A stretch of 64,000 nt of DNA, taken from assembly GCF_037042905.1 (NCBI RefSeq), contig NC_087262.1:22053501-22117500 (forward strand), given 5' to 3'. Under the pieces are notes generated by a model. The model was not told the DNA's origin, searched no databases, and saw nothing but the letters and a program-made list of their open reading frames with translations. This stretch comes from Lytechinus pictus (lineage: Eukaryota > Echinodermata > Echinoidea > Temnopleuroida > Toxopneustidae). Of the stretch, positions 53,236 through 64,000 are shown in pieces. Both the position numbers and the translations under genes were made by a program. Each line of letters opens with the position of its first letter. Position 1 is the first letter of the stretch.

Positions 53236-55484
53236 ATAAACTCTCAACAGGTTTTTTTTTTACTAAAAGGTAGATTCTCAATCATGCTCTTTTTAGCAAA
53301 TTTTAAGCATGAATATTATGTGCCTTTCATTATAATCTAGTTGTGGTTGAAATATATGCAATGATGCAAAAGATTTGAAGATTCCATTTTGTTCTCCTGT
53401 GAAGTTGCAATATGGCGTATATTATTAGAAATTGCAGTATTACAGAACGTGGTGTTTTCACAAATAGAATTTTCACGTCAGAGCCATGATGTGTCTGAAA
53501 AGTGAAAAATAAATAAGACACTTTTAAAATATAAATTTGGTAAATGCATTTTGTTTTCATACGTTTCGTGTACTAGTATTGATACTTCAAAGTCCCCCCC
53601 CCCCCCGTGTTAATAGTAGGCCTATAGCCTAAATTGGTGTGATGTTTTGTCAATTTGAAGAAGGTGGGAAAGCGGGATTAAGACGGAGGGAGTGATGAGG
53701 GGAGGAGGAAAGATAATGGAAGATGATCCGATTGGCACCGCTTACACACCCCTTACATACTCTTACTGCATGACATCACCATTTAATATTTAATCCTTAT
53801 TTCTTCTTCTATCCTTTGTCGTGGAAACCTTGTTAAGTCGGGTCAATTTTCTCTGAAGTACTGTAATCGTATTTGTTTTAACCAATCATTAACTACTTGA
53901 ACATCACGATGTTAATCATTTAATCATCAGTTGACATGTATTCTGAGGTCAGAAAGTTAGGTTATGTTGCAAAACGGGAAGATAAAAACGGAAATACGAG
54001 TAAATAATTTCAAGTTCATTAAACACAATCATTCTAAAAACAATTTTTTGTATTTATATGAAATCATTCTAAAGTTTTAATCACATTACAAAAATAATAT
54101 TCATACTGGCATCAACAATTTGATAATTTTTACACAAAGTGGATTTTTTCCAAGATTTTCAAGTTTTTGACCATCGATTTGAAAAAATAAAATCGGAGTA
54201 ATAAAATACCATTGTTGCGTTGCGTATAGAGGTGGTGGTATATATATATAGTTGTTGAGGTATTTTTCATATAATGCGTATTTGGTTTAATAAATAACCA
54301 TTCCTATTTTCTTGTTGCTAGTGTAATGTTGTCGCATTTAGTCATTTATTCACCGTTTATCTTGTAAAGGTTGGGAGCAAAAGCCACTCTCTCGAATGCT
54401 ATTGTCCTTTTGTGGAGGGGGTTCTTCAGGATATAAGGGATATTTCACTCATTTCATAACGGCTGATAAAACAAAATTGTTTGTAGATCCGTACTAGGAC
54501 CCAATTACCCCGTCTTCCTTTTAACCAAATCAAACAATATTCATTGTTCAAATAGCAAGCGGTTTTGCTCTGAAGGAATCTGATTTTTTTTTCGTTATCA
54601 TTGTTTATTATTTCCTATATGCTTTTTATCTTCTATACAAACAGACAGTACAAAATGAATAGTTGGCATGTATCACGCATTGGGCCAGTTATAGAGAATG
54701 TTATGCAATGTCTGTATTCAAATCATACTTTTCAACCATTTTTTCAATGATTCTAAACGCAGGTCATTTCATAATGCATAATTCATTTTTCTAACTATTT
54801 GACTGAGGGTGACATGAATGAAACACTTTACATGTACATTATATTCCATGATAAGTGGGTATATATTTTCTAATAGCAGGTAGCAAACGAGAAAATAAAT
54901 GACCTCAAAATTTTAAGAAGAATTGGTCAAAATAACCTATGTGTTGGCATGGACCTACCACACGTCGATGGTGTTGGTGAATGTATATGTTCGATCAAAA
55001 GATTCAAAATATTAAGCAAAATTTTGGTAGATTCTAATCAATGATTTAGTTTTTTTTGGGGGGGGGGTAGGACACATTCACTAACATGGTTATTTTGACC
55101 AATCCATTTTAATGGTGAAATTTATCGGAAGTAAACTTTCTTATAATTTCTTTTTCATTTTTATCAAATAATCATAATTGATAATATTGCAAACGTTTGC
55201 GTTTCTATATTGGTAGTACTTTAAACAAGCTCTCTTGCTACCAAATCTAAGTTTCCAATACAATAAGATATACATGCATGCCGTTATGTTAAAAGAGCAA
55301 GGGTTTTTTTTTTTCATGAGAAACATTGGGAGATCTTGTGTTGATGATGTAGAAAAACAGCGCTTTGTATCCTCTGGAAAAAACGCTGAATAATCCAATC
55401 CTTATTGTTATTATTTGAGATGTTTTATTAAAGTTACTTTAACATTTTCAAGTTTCAAACGTTTTGTTTATCACTGACCATATT

Positions 55485-55722
55485 GCCAAAACACCGGTGT
55501 TAATTTAATACGAGCCTGGTATCTATCAGTCGGAAAACACCAGAGAAGTGGTGAAACAACACCAGACAGTTTAGAATCAAACCGATATTGGTTTAACACT
55601 AATCGGTGTTGCTTCAATACCAAAATGCCAAACCGGTGTTGTTTCAACACCTCTCTGCATGGTGTTTTCCGATATACATACCAGGCTGGTGTTAATTCAA
55701 CACCGACGTTTTTGCAGTGTAC
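55485..55722. mobile_element. MITE with ACACCGGTGTTAA motif
   Basis: ACACCGGTGTTAATTTAATA at the left mirrors TGGTGTTAATTCAACACCG at the right. Paired inner text GCCTGGTATCTATCAGTCGG / CCGATATACATACCAGGC. Full of 'GGTGTTG' and 'CAACACC'. Confidence 0.8.
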
Positions 55723-56213
55723 TTTTTATTGATATAAGGAAGAGACGTGAAAAGGGCGTTTATTCAATTAAGAAATGAATTACGTCACTCATCATGGTCA
55801 TCTTTTTTTGCCTACCCTAGAACCAACTCTTAATTTGCAACAGAAATGCCGTAGCCTACATGCCCCCCCCCCTCTCCTTCCGTAGGATAGTGTCATTCTT
55901 GCTTATTACTTATACAGCAGTTTGATGATCGTATAGATAATAATACTAAAACGATCCAATGACATTCCTTACCTTGGAAGAAAAAATATGTCTACTCCTA
56001 ATTACGGTATAACTTTTCAGATAAGTGCATTCTGCCACGCAATAGCTAGACTTTGCATTGAAATATTTGATAAGAATTATTCCTGTTATCTTGACGTTAT
56101 GCCAACTCAATTCAAATAATACAAATCACGATTAAATAAGGTACTTTGACCGAATCTCCTGTCAAAGTCGTCTAAGGTACATAGCCTCATACGAGGACAA
56201 GAGTATAGGGGCT

Positions 56214-59200
56214 AGGCGCGGATCCAAGATTTCGTGGGGAGGGGGCCCAAATTTGACCTGATTTTTGGCGCCCATGTGTACTTTTCGAAAAATGGCGCCC
56301 CCTCCCTCGCGGCCAGGCTAACTTAAATGCCTTAAATGTATTTTGAATTATCTTATTACATAATCACATTAAAAAAAGGAAATTAAAGACCACTTTTTTA
56401 ATGTGTTCTTGAAAAAAAAAATCCATGAATATATAATGTTATATCGATGGGAGCGCGAAGCGCGAGCGATTTTTGGGGGTCTCAATTTGGTTTAACTTCT
56501 CACCAGAGTAGGCCCTAATAAAATATTGTGTGAACGGGAGCTGTAGTTTCTTTACTAGTTGTATAGAATAGCCTTCAATAATATCAATGATAACCTCTTG
56601 GGAATAATGCAATCTCGAAGCAATCGACTCAATCTCCTCATCAGTGGCGAAGCTGTGATTTATTCAGCAGAGTTGCACGGGGGGGGGGGGGGCTTAATGA
56701 ACTATTGTAGAGGGCACCCAAAAAAAAAAATGGGGGGGTAGAAGTGAAAGAAATTCCGAAATTTTATTCTTAAAAACAGATTGAGGTATCTCACAAGGCC
56801 TAAATAAATAATTATAACACGAAGCGCGATATATTTGACATAATATTTGGAAAATAATATTATATTTCACCATAATCCCTTTTCTTTTCTCTCTTTTTTT
56901 TCTTGGTCGTTATTTTTTTTTTTTTTGGGGGGGGGGCAAAACGCCCATGTCCTAACAGTCATTTCCTAGCTTTACTTTATAATCAACATTAATGTGCAAT
57001 AATCTCATAAGCCCTATGCGAGATAAAAAAAAATAATTAAATTTCATGTATTTTGACCTGAAAATTGAACATTCTGTGCAATGTTTGTGAACCTGAACAA
57101 GATCGATGCGTATGTAACTAGATAATTACTACGAGCGCGAAGCGCGAGCAGAAATTTTCAATGTGCGTTCTGGCCTGGTCGAAAAGGGACCTGTTAAGGA
57201 AGTTTTGCAGTTAGCCATTAAGACGATACATATTTCAACGATTAAATAATGTGAGCGCGAAGCACGAGCTGAACATTTTTGATATTCCAACCTAAAAAAT
57301 TAGATTTCAAACCCCCAACGGGACACTCGATTCATGTTTTGTCACTCATGAAAAATGATGGGTAGTTTTTGGTATCTTCCTACATTAATAATGCGAGCGC
57401 AAAGCGCGAGCAGAAAATTTTTGATATTCTGATCTGAAACTGGATAATTTTAGCATGTTTTGAATAAGATCAAGATGCGTATCTCAATAAACATGCGTGC
57501 ACGTGTTTTAGAGTTAGACAGAATCTGGGCATTCTGAATACATTTCATTTTTCATCATGAAAATCAATAATGCGAGCGCGGATCGCGAGCTGGAAATAAT
57601 ATTTGAAATTCCGATATGAAAATAATGAAATGGGTCAATTTAAGCAATATTTAAAGCACTGTGTATAGGGGAATTGTGAGGTGGATGTGGAAAGCACTTA
57701 ATAAATTATGCTAGCGCGAAGCGCGAGCTGATATTTTATTATTATTTTAAACTAGGATCGAGAAATTTTAGGCCTAAGGACATTTTGTCATTATATAAAA
57801 ATGATGCCTATCTTCTATTCCTCTTCCTAAAACTTGTCGATATTTTTTCTGAAAAAGGGACAATTTAGTTATGAATTCATAATTTTTTTATTTCATATTT
57901 ATTAATCTAATAAGCCTAATGAGTGCGTGAAATTTGCTGACAGTGCATGAGGCCTGAAAAACTGGATATTTTATATTGTTTGTAATCATGAACAAGATTC
58001 ATGGGTTGATACATTTATATCAAATAATGCGAGCGCAAATCGCGAGTGGCGTACCGTGGGTCACGGCATTGGGGGGGGGGGCACCACCACAAATTTGGTG
58101 TCACTTAGGGAGCACGCTCAGTTGCCAGGTATACTGACCTAATATAGAAATTTTAAGGACATGCAATGCCATTAAACGGATAAGTATCTCACTGATTAAA
58201 TAATGCGAGCGCGAAGCGCGAGCTGAAAATTTTTGATATTCAGACCTAAAAGGGACATTTTAAGGACTATATTTTAGGTGTCCATTAAGAGTATAAATAT
58301 CTCAGCATAGTCATCTAATGATAGTGCCATCCTTTGCTGATTTTGTTAGAATTACATCTAAACATATGAAACACTTTATGTAGTCATTGTAATCATGATT
58401 ATCATAAGCATCTCACTAATCAAATACTGCGAGTGCGAAGCGCGAGCTAAAAAATTATGAAATTCAGACCTAAAGAGGGGCATTCTAAGACTTGTTTGTA
58501 GGAATTCACTAAGTCCTTACGTATTTCACTAACCAAATGATGCGAGCGCGAAGCGCGAGCTGAAAATTTTTGATATTCAGATCAGAAAAATTGACATTTT
58601 AAGGACTGATTTTAGGAATTCATGAAGAGCAGACATCTCACCAATCAACTAATGCGAACGTTAGCACGGACAGGAAATGTTTTATATTAAGACCTTAAAA
58701 TTGGGCAATCACTTTAAGTAGTCATGAAAAGGAAGCAAATGTCACTACATAAAACAATAATAACTCGAATTGCGAGGAAATATATTTGGTGTATATTGAT
58801 TTGAAAACGGGATGTTTTAGTACAACAGGATTATACATCTCGTGAAACAGTCTATGCAAGCACCTGGAACAATGAAGACATAGGCCCTGAGCAAACTGTT
58901 TCATAAAGTCATGAAAAAAATGCTACTTATGTAACATAATTATGATATAATATAACATTATAATAAACAATAATTTCTTCTTTCCCCATTACGTTTCTCT
59001 TCCTTTCTCCCTCTTTATTCTCCTTTTCCACTTTTTTTGTTTTGTTTTGGGGGGGCAGCCGATGGGGGGGGGGCACGTGAAAAGGAATAATTTGAGAATC
59101 TTATATAAAAATACACAAAGATAATAGGTAGGCCTACAACATTTTAAAGTTTCGCTTAATTTCACAAACCAGTTATATTCACATCCTCGTCGGTATGCAA

Positions 59201-60314
59201 ATGAGGAGACCGATGACATCACTCACTACTTCTGTTTGTATTTAGTATATGAAATATGAAATATTCAATTTTTCTCCGTTGTCGTGTGAAACAACGATTA
59301 ATTCCTCCCTACACATGAGCAATTAGCATTGTTTAATACTAAATGGTTGAATCAAGTTGGTCCATATTGTAAAATCTGTAAAAGTGAAATATTGTATGAT
59401 CCTAACAATAAAAAACAAAGCAATTAGTGAGTGAGGGACATCATCGACTGTCTCATTTGCATGTCACTGAGTTGTGCATATCACTGTTTTGTGAAAAATA
59501 AGCAAAATTTTAAAATGTCATAATTTTCTTATTTTACATCCGATTTTGATGAAATTTTCAGCATAATGCTTGTTTGATTTTTCTCTATCTATTCGAATCA
59601 ACATTTCTTTGGGGGGTGGACTTGTCCTTTCATAAATGAATGCGAGCGCGAAGCGCTAGCTGAAAACTTGTTTAATGATAAAATTTTAATTCGTTAGATT
59701 AGAATATAAAATATTTTCAGCTTGTGCTTCTCGTTCGCATAAAAAACTGTGAGGTCGGGATGCGTACATAACTAGACAGTGATGCAAGCGCGAAGCGCGA
59801 GCTCAATTTTTTTAATATACTGACTTAAGAAGGACTCTTTTAAGGTATAATTTTTTCCTTTTTCTCTTCGTCTTTTTTTTCTTTTTCTTTCATTTTTTTT
59901 GCACCACCATGGGGGGGGGGCAAAAACTTTGCCCCCTGGATCGGCCTATGTATATTGACTTAAAAAACACTAACATTTTAAGGACTTATGTACGTGTGAT
60001 CGATGGAGAGAATACACACCTCACTAATCAAATATTGCGAGCGCGTAGCTGAATTTGATATTAACCCCTTTTCTGACCCTGAACAGGATACCTATCTCGC
60101 CAAACAAACTTCAAACTCGAGCACATTGATTTTTGTCTATTATCGTAAAAACGGGATATTTTAATTCAGCCGCATTAATTTAACCTTTTTGGGAAGGAAA
60201 TAAATTTCACTATAAACAGGCAATACGAGCAATGTTGCGCCCCCGGTCGAACATGAAATTGCATGGAGCCCCCTAAGTTCAAGGTCCCCCTCGGCCCCCC
60301 ATGGATCCGCGCCT
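56214..60314. mobile_element. 4.1-kb element of GCGAGCGCGAAGCGCGAGC repeats, TIR AGGCGCGGATCCA
   Basis: A 13-bp perfect TIR, AGGCGCGGATCCA at 56214 and TGGATCCGCGCCT to 60314. The interior is at least 13 spaced copies of a unit of about 110-180 bp, built of 'ATAATGCGAGCGCGAAGCGC', 'GAAAATTTTTGATATTC' and 'GACATTTTAAGGACT'. Copies of the GC core lie near 56452, 57129, 57251, 57391, 57571, 57711, 58028, 58204, 58429, 58541, 59641, 59784 and 60036. Poly-G tracts of 8-12 bases recur. No transposase frame. Confidence 0.75.
59142..59634. mobile_element. GTGGACTTGTCCTTT element, left-truncated copy, nested
   Basis: Ends GGGTGGACTTGTCCTTT and shares with 60768-61373 the text ATTTTACATCCGATTTTGAT and AAATTTTCAGC. 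It also shares TTTAAAGTTTCGCTTA, which here lies on the inverted half. It interrupts the GCGAGC-type array. Confidence 0.75.
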
Positions 60315-60767
60315 GATAAGGGCCATGTAGAACCAACAAGGGTAGTCTTGCCAGTCACCCCAGCCCCCCCCCCCCCCATGTACAGATGTAGGCTACAGTG
60401 TAACTGAAATTTTCTGAAAAGTACCCCATCCCCTTTTGAGTGACATCCAATTTTGTTTGCTAATCAGTGATTTCTGAAAAAGAACCATTTGCTGTGCAGC
60501 GCCCCATTTAAGTTTCAAGATTCAAGTTTATTTTAATGATTCAATATCCAACGTAAAGGATTACAATCAAAGAAAATAAACACTTCACGAATGGCCACAC
60601 CTGCACTGTGCTTGAATATATATAGTACTCGAGAAATACGTTATGAAAAAATCTCATTGTAACGAATATGAGGCAGTATTCGCAAACAGTGATGCAGATT
60701 CCAAAATTACGCAGGAAACAAATCTGGGACGCATTTCATAAAACTTGTTATAATGCAATAACAGTTA

Positions 60768-61373
60768 AAGGTCAAGTCCACCCCAGGAAAATGCTGACTT
60801 GAAAAAATAGAGAAAATCAAACTAGCATAGTGCTGAAAATTTCATCAATATCGGATGTAAAATAAGAAAGTTATGACATTTTAAAGTTTCGCTTATTTTT
60901 CACAAAACAGTGATAAATTATGCACAACTAGGTGAGTCAGTTGATGATGTCCATCACTCACTATTTCTTTTGTTTTTTATTGTTTGAATTATGCAATATT
61001 TCATTTTTTTTATAGATTTGACGATAAGGACCAACTTGACTGAATCATATAGTATTAAACAATGCTAATTCCACGTGTTCAGGGAGGAATTAATGATCGT
61101 TGTATCACTTGACAATGAGGAGAAAATTAGAATATTTCATATTTCATACAATAAAATACAAAAGAAATAGTGAGTGGATGACGTCATAGTCTCCTCATTT
61201 GCATACCAGCCAGGATTTGCATATAACTGTTTTGTGAAATTAAGCGAAACTTTAAAATGCCATAACTTTCTTATTTTACATCCGATTTTGATGAAATTTT
61301 CAGTGTTATGCTTTTTGGATTTTTCTCTTTTTATTCAAATCAATTTTTTGCTGGGGTGGACTTGTCCTTTAAA
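60768..61373. mobile_element. GTGGACTTGTCCTTT element, complete copy, nested
   Basis: AAAGGTCAAGTCCACCCCAG at the left mirrors CTGGGGTGGACTTGTCCTTT at the right, about 606 bp. Two large inner halves are also inverted (AAGTTTCGCTTATTTTTCAC versus GTGAAATTAAGCGAAACTTT). It splits the left arm of the 60726-63250 element. Confidence 0.85.
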
Positions 61374-61423
61374 AGCTACTGAAATCCTTCAATCTCATTG
61401 CCTGATAGTAAATCGGCACGGTG

Positions 61424-61732
61424 TAAAAATGGCAGAGGTAAAAATGGCAAAGGTAAAAATGGCAACGGTAAAAATGGCAGAGGTAAAAATGGCAGAGGTA
61501 AAAATGGCAAAGGTAAAAATGGCGGAGGTAAAAATGGCAAGGGTAAAAATGGCAGAGGTAAAAATGGCAAAGGTAAAAATGGCAGAGGTAAAAATGGCAG
61601 AGGTAAAAATGGCAAAGGTAAAAATGGGCAGAGGTAAAAATGGCAGAGGTAAAAATGGAAGAGGTAAAAATGGCAGAGGAATAAATAGCAGCAGAAATAA
61701 TGGCAGAGGTAAAAATGGCTGAGGTAAAAATG
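61424..61732. repeat. 15-bp minisatellite, TAAAAATGGCAGAGG, left array
   Basis: About 20 copies of a 15-base unit, TAAAAATGGCAGAGG, with AAAG and GGAG variants. Because 15 is divisible by 3 both strands stay open and give repetitive non-biological frames. Confidence 0.95.
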
Positions 61733-62959
61733 ATAACACTTGAGTTGGTATTTCTTTTTTTTCTGGACTTACATGCACAAACTTCTCATGTCAAATCGCT
61801 CTTCTAATATTCAAATTTGAAGAACACTTTGGATCCCAAATATTGTACTTAATTCATTACAGGGTAAAGTCACACTGACATAAAGTTTTTTTTAAATGAT
61901 ATTGGTGAGGGTTTTAGGGAATCCATCAAAGATTTAAAAAGCTACTAAAATTTTACATTTTATGGGGACGTCATTTGCGAGCAGTTTTCCCCATATATGG
62001 TGTAATAAAAAAATATCAATGAAATTTCATTAAAAAAAAAATGAAAATGGTTTTAATCGTACCCTAAGTATATTAACACACAAATAATTTCACATCCGCT
62101 CCTAAAAGATTTTTTTAGCAATCATGAACCACTGATTAAAAATTGAAAAGTAGACATTTTGGTGCATAAAATACGGGGTAGTTACTAGTATATGACGTTA
62201 CAGATCAAAAACTCAAACTTCTAATAACTTTCTTAATCTTTGATGGGTTTTCCGCAAACCTTCACCAATATATTTTTTCTGTTATTTCTACAGTAAACCA
62301 TTCGTCAGGGTGAATTTCCCCCTTCAAAACAGGTCGATAGAATGGTACCTAAGAAACACCTATGAATTTAAATCCCTGATTCGCTACACATGTCAAAATT
62401 CATGTGGTACCCGTTACCATAGAAACTTTTTAAGGAACCTGATATCCACTTGGACTAGCTGCAATGATGTATTACTCTGAGATGCTATTATTATATTATT
62501 TACATTAAACCATATACGTAGCATATCAATATCTATTCGGATCCATTATGATGTTGAAATATGAAAAATTACTTTTATTACAGAACGTTTTATTTTTCTG
62601 TTATCCAAGTTATGCAAGTGGTTCAAAGAACTCGTCTATTTCAGTGTGTTAATGGTAGCGCATATTGGTGTTTACATTACAATTCGTTTGGTATGTATAT
62701 GATGAAGTGCTGTTCTACTATACGGACTGGCCAAGATAAATCATTTCATCACTCACTAATTGAAATCATTTTGGCATGACAATGTTTGAGTTAAATCATA
62801 TCAACGATAAAGTAAAGACCTAAAATGATGAAAAAAATTCAAATAATATCTCATCAGTTCATAATACTCATTTTGTCGATAGGAGTCCATTCATGGTCAA
62901 TAATTATGACTGATATTAACTGGAAAGGCTATATCTTTTCCTTGCTGATCTAGCATGTC

Positions 62960-63182
62960 CTGATCTTTACCTCTGTCATTTTTGTCTCTGCCATTATTAC
63001 CTCTGCCATTTTTACCTATGCCATTATTACCTCTGCCATTTTTACCTCTGCCATTTTTACCTCTGCCATTTTTACTTCTGCCATTTTTACCTCTGCCATT
63101 TTTACCTTTGCCATTATTACCTCTGCCATTTTTACCTCTGCCATTTTTACCTCTGCCATTTTTATCTCTGCCATTTTTACCC
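62960..63182. repeat. 15-bp minisatellite, inverted array
   Basis: About 14 copies of CCTCTGCCATTTTTA, the exact inverse of the unit at 61424-61732. Confidence 0.95.
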
Positions 63183-63250
63183 GGCACCAGTAAATCTGCT
63201 ATATAAAGTGTGCATTTGTTATTATAACTAGTCTTTATGATACGGGACCC

Positions 63251-64000
63251 TATATTGAATGCTGATGCTGGGGTTCGAAACAGATGTTTATTGAAAGTGT
63301 TCTGATGTGAGGAGATAAACGGAATCTAGTTTGGACGCCAAAATTGTGTTTACTTTCCGATTTTTAGGGGGCCCTGACTTGATCAATGTAATATTTTATT
63401 TAATTCCAATAAAAATAAATACAAACAGATACTATGATAGATTTATTGATTATCGCAAGGAAATGAGGTCAGGGGTGGTCATGTTCTTGTACAGTGATTG
63501 AGAACCAAAATACATGTTGGTATCAATATTAAACGATATTCTTACCAAGCGATTAATGTGTAAGAATACATGAAGAAGCCGAGGTATTCAATTCAATTCA
63601 TTTATTCAATAATCAAAAGGATAAACAGTATATACAAGATAAAAGATGAACAAAGTAACGGAAAACCAAAACAAATAGATGGCTCGGAGAGGAGAGGTCT
63701 CCATGATACATTAATACATTATACAATAATAGAAATCACATCTACATTGATATTAAACAAAATCAACATTTACTTTGGAGATTCTGTGCAGCTACACTAC
63801 GTTTGAATTGTTTTATAGTTGTGGTCGATTCCATCCTTGGGGCAAGAAATTGAAGGCTTCCATTGTACTATATATTGAGCATAAGTCAGCTAGCTTAGCT
63901 GATTACGTCATCATTGTAAATTGTAATGTCGGGTTTCTTGCTTTTATTACATTAAAATGTCTTCTTGAAAACTCTTAAAGGGGAATCCAGCCTTGGCCAT
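63251..64000. other. Right edge: anonymous DNA and a truncated repeat
   Basis: An (ATTCA)n-like tract at 63582-63610 opens a sequence that resembles the region 60520-60600 in style. The last 25 bases, AAAGGGGAATCCAGCCTTGG and onward, look like the start of a MITE cut by the window end. No gene is supported. Confidence 0.45.

Larger units (their letters stand above)
51667..56213. other. Anonymous AT-rich DNA with short repeats
   Basis: Apart from the three repeat elements listed separately (52637, 53085 and 55485) I see only AT-rich, low-information sequence with poly-C and poly-G runs. No gene is supported on either strand. Confidence 0.5.
60726..63250. mobile_element. TIR element with inverted 15-bp minisatellite arrays
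   Basis: Left end GGGACGCATTTCATAAAACT, continuing TGTTATAATGC, mirrors the right end, whose inverse is GGGTCCCGTATCATAAAGAC then TAGTTATAATAAC. These ends match those of the 22834-26657 element. Just inside each end sits a 15-bp minisatellite array, in opposite orientations. Confidence 0.7.

Noticed and set aside
56200-60320. CRISPR-like array in the GCGAGC repeats
   Set aside because: Spacing is irregular, the intervening sequence is itself repetitive, and the context is a eukaryotic transposon.
61174-61722. Open frames across the minisatellite arrays (KMAEV-type and GKNGR-type repeats)
   Set aside because: The 15-bp unit is divisible by three, so every frame without a stop in the unit stays open on both strands. 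There is no splice context, and the reading frame begins inside a transposon.
62897-63206. Open frames across the right minisatellite array on both strands
   Set aside because: Same reason: an inverted copy of the 15-bp repeat, not a gene.

Overview
This is animal nuclear DNA: AT-rich, intron-dense and packed with short transposon remnants. Introns have GT-AG ends (one looks GC-AG), and coding sequence is a small part of the window. The protein-coding content (a metazoan golgin, an ELOVL elongase, an Arg/Ser/Glu/Asp-rich nuclear protein) and the repeat types (GCGAGCGCGAAGCGCGAGC arrays, TTTCATGAAA-bounded MITEs, 'GTGGACTTGTCCTTT' elements) suggest a marine invertebrate deuterostome, most likely an echinoderm such as a sea urchin. 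That assignment is inference from repeat style and protein similarity, not from a database match.

Layout. (1) 1-3780: no recognised gene. A diverged tandem duplication (1-1075 and 2542-3215) flanks about 1.5 kb that contains a compact palindromic, multi-hairpin segment at 1937-2051. (2) 3781-13378, plus strand: a five-exon gene for a protein of about 1103 residues, highly charged, probably nuclear and RNA-related, not confidently named. (3) 13379-21952: intergenic and intronless, filled with MITEs; no gene seen. (4) 21953-41577, minus strand: a complete 20-exon gene for general vesicular transport factor p115 (USO1). I could join all exons in phase into a 976-residue protein with armadillo head, coiled-coil tail and acidic C-terminus. 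It converges on gene 2. Its introns carry tRNA-derived SINEs, MITEs, a satellite-bearing element and two extra partial copies of exon 6. (5) 41578-44552: intergenic, with a rearranged tRNA-like sequence just upstream of USO1. (6) 44561-46371, plus strand: three coding exons of an ELOVL-family fatty-acid elongase (234 residues), with a possible non-coding first exon near 43460. (7) 46372-64000: almost entirely repeats: three foldback elements directly after ELOVL, two long near-perfect hairpins, one orphan exon-like stretch on the minus strand (51546-51666), a 4.1-kb element made of GCGAGC-type repeats (56214-60314) and a foldback element with inverted 15-bp minisatellite arrays (60726-63250).

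The three genes are housekeeping or metabolic genes with no evident shared pathway: p115 tethers vesicles at ER-Golgi membranes, ELOVL extends fatty acids in the ER, and the first gene probably acts in nuclear RNA processing. I found no operon, defence cassette, CRISPR array, viral gene or other new multi-gene system. The most unusual things are local: the triplicated USO1 exon-6 unit, a putative GC-AG intron, a tandem array carrying DR1 nuclear-receptor-like motifs, MITEs with a conserved CCAAT core, and satellite-filled foldback elements.
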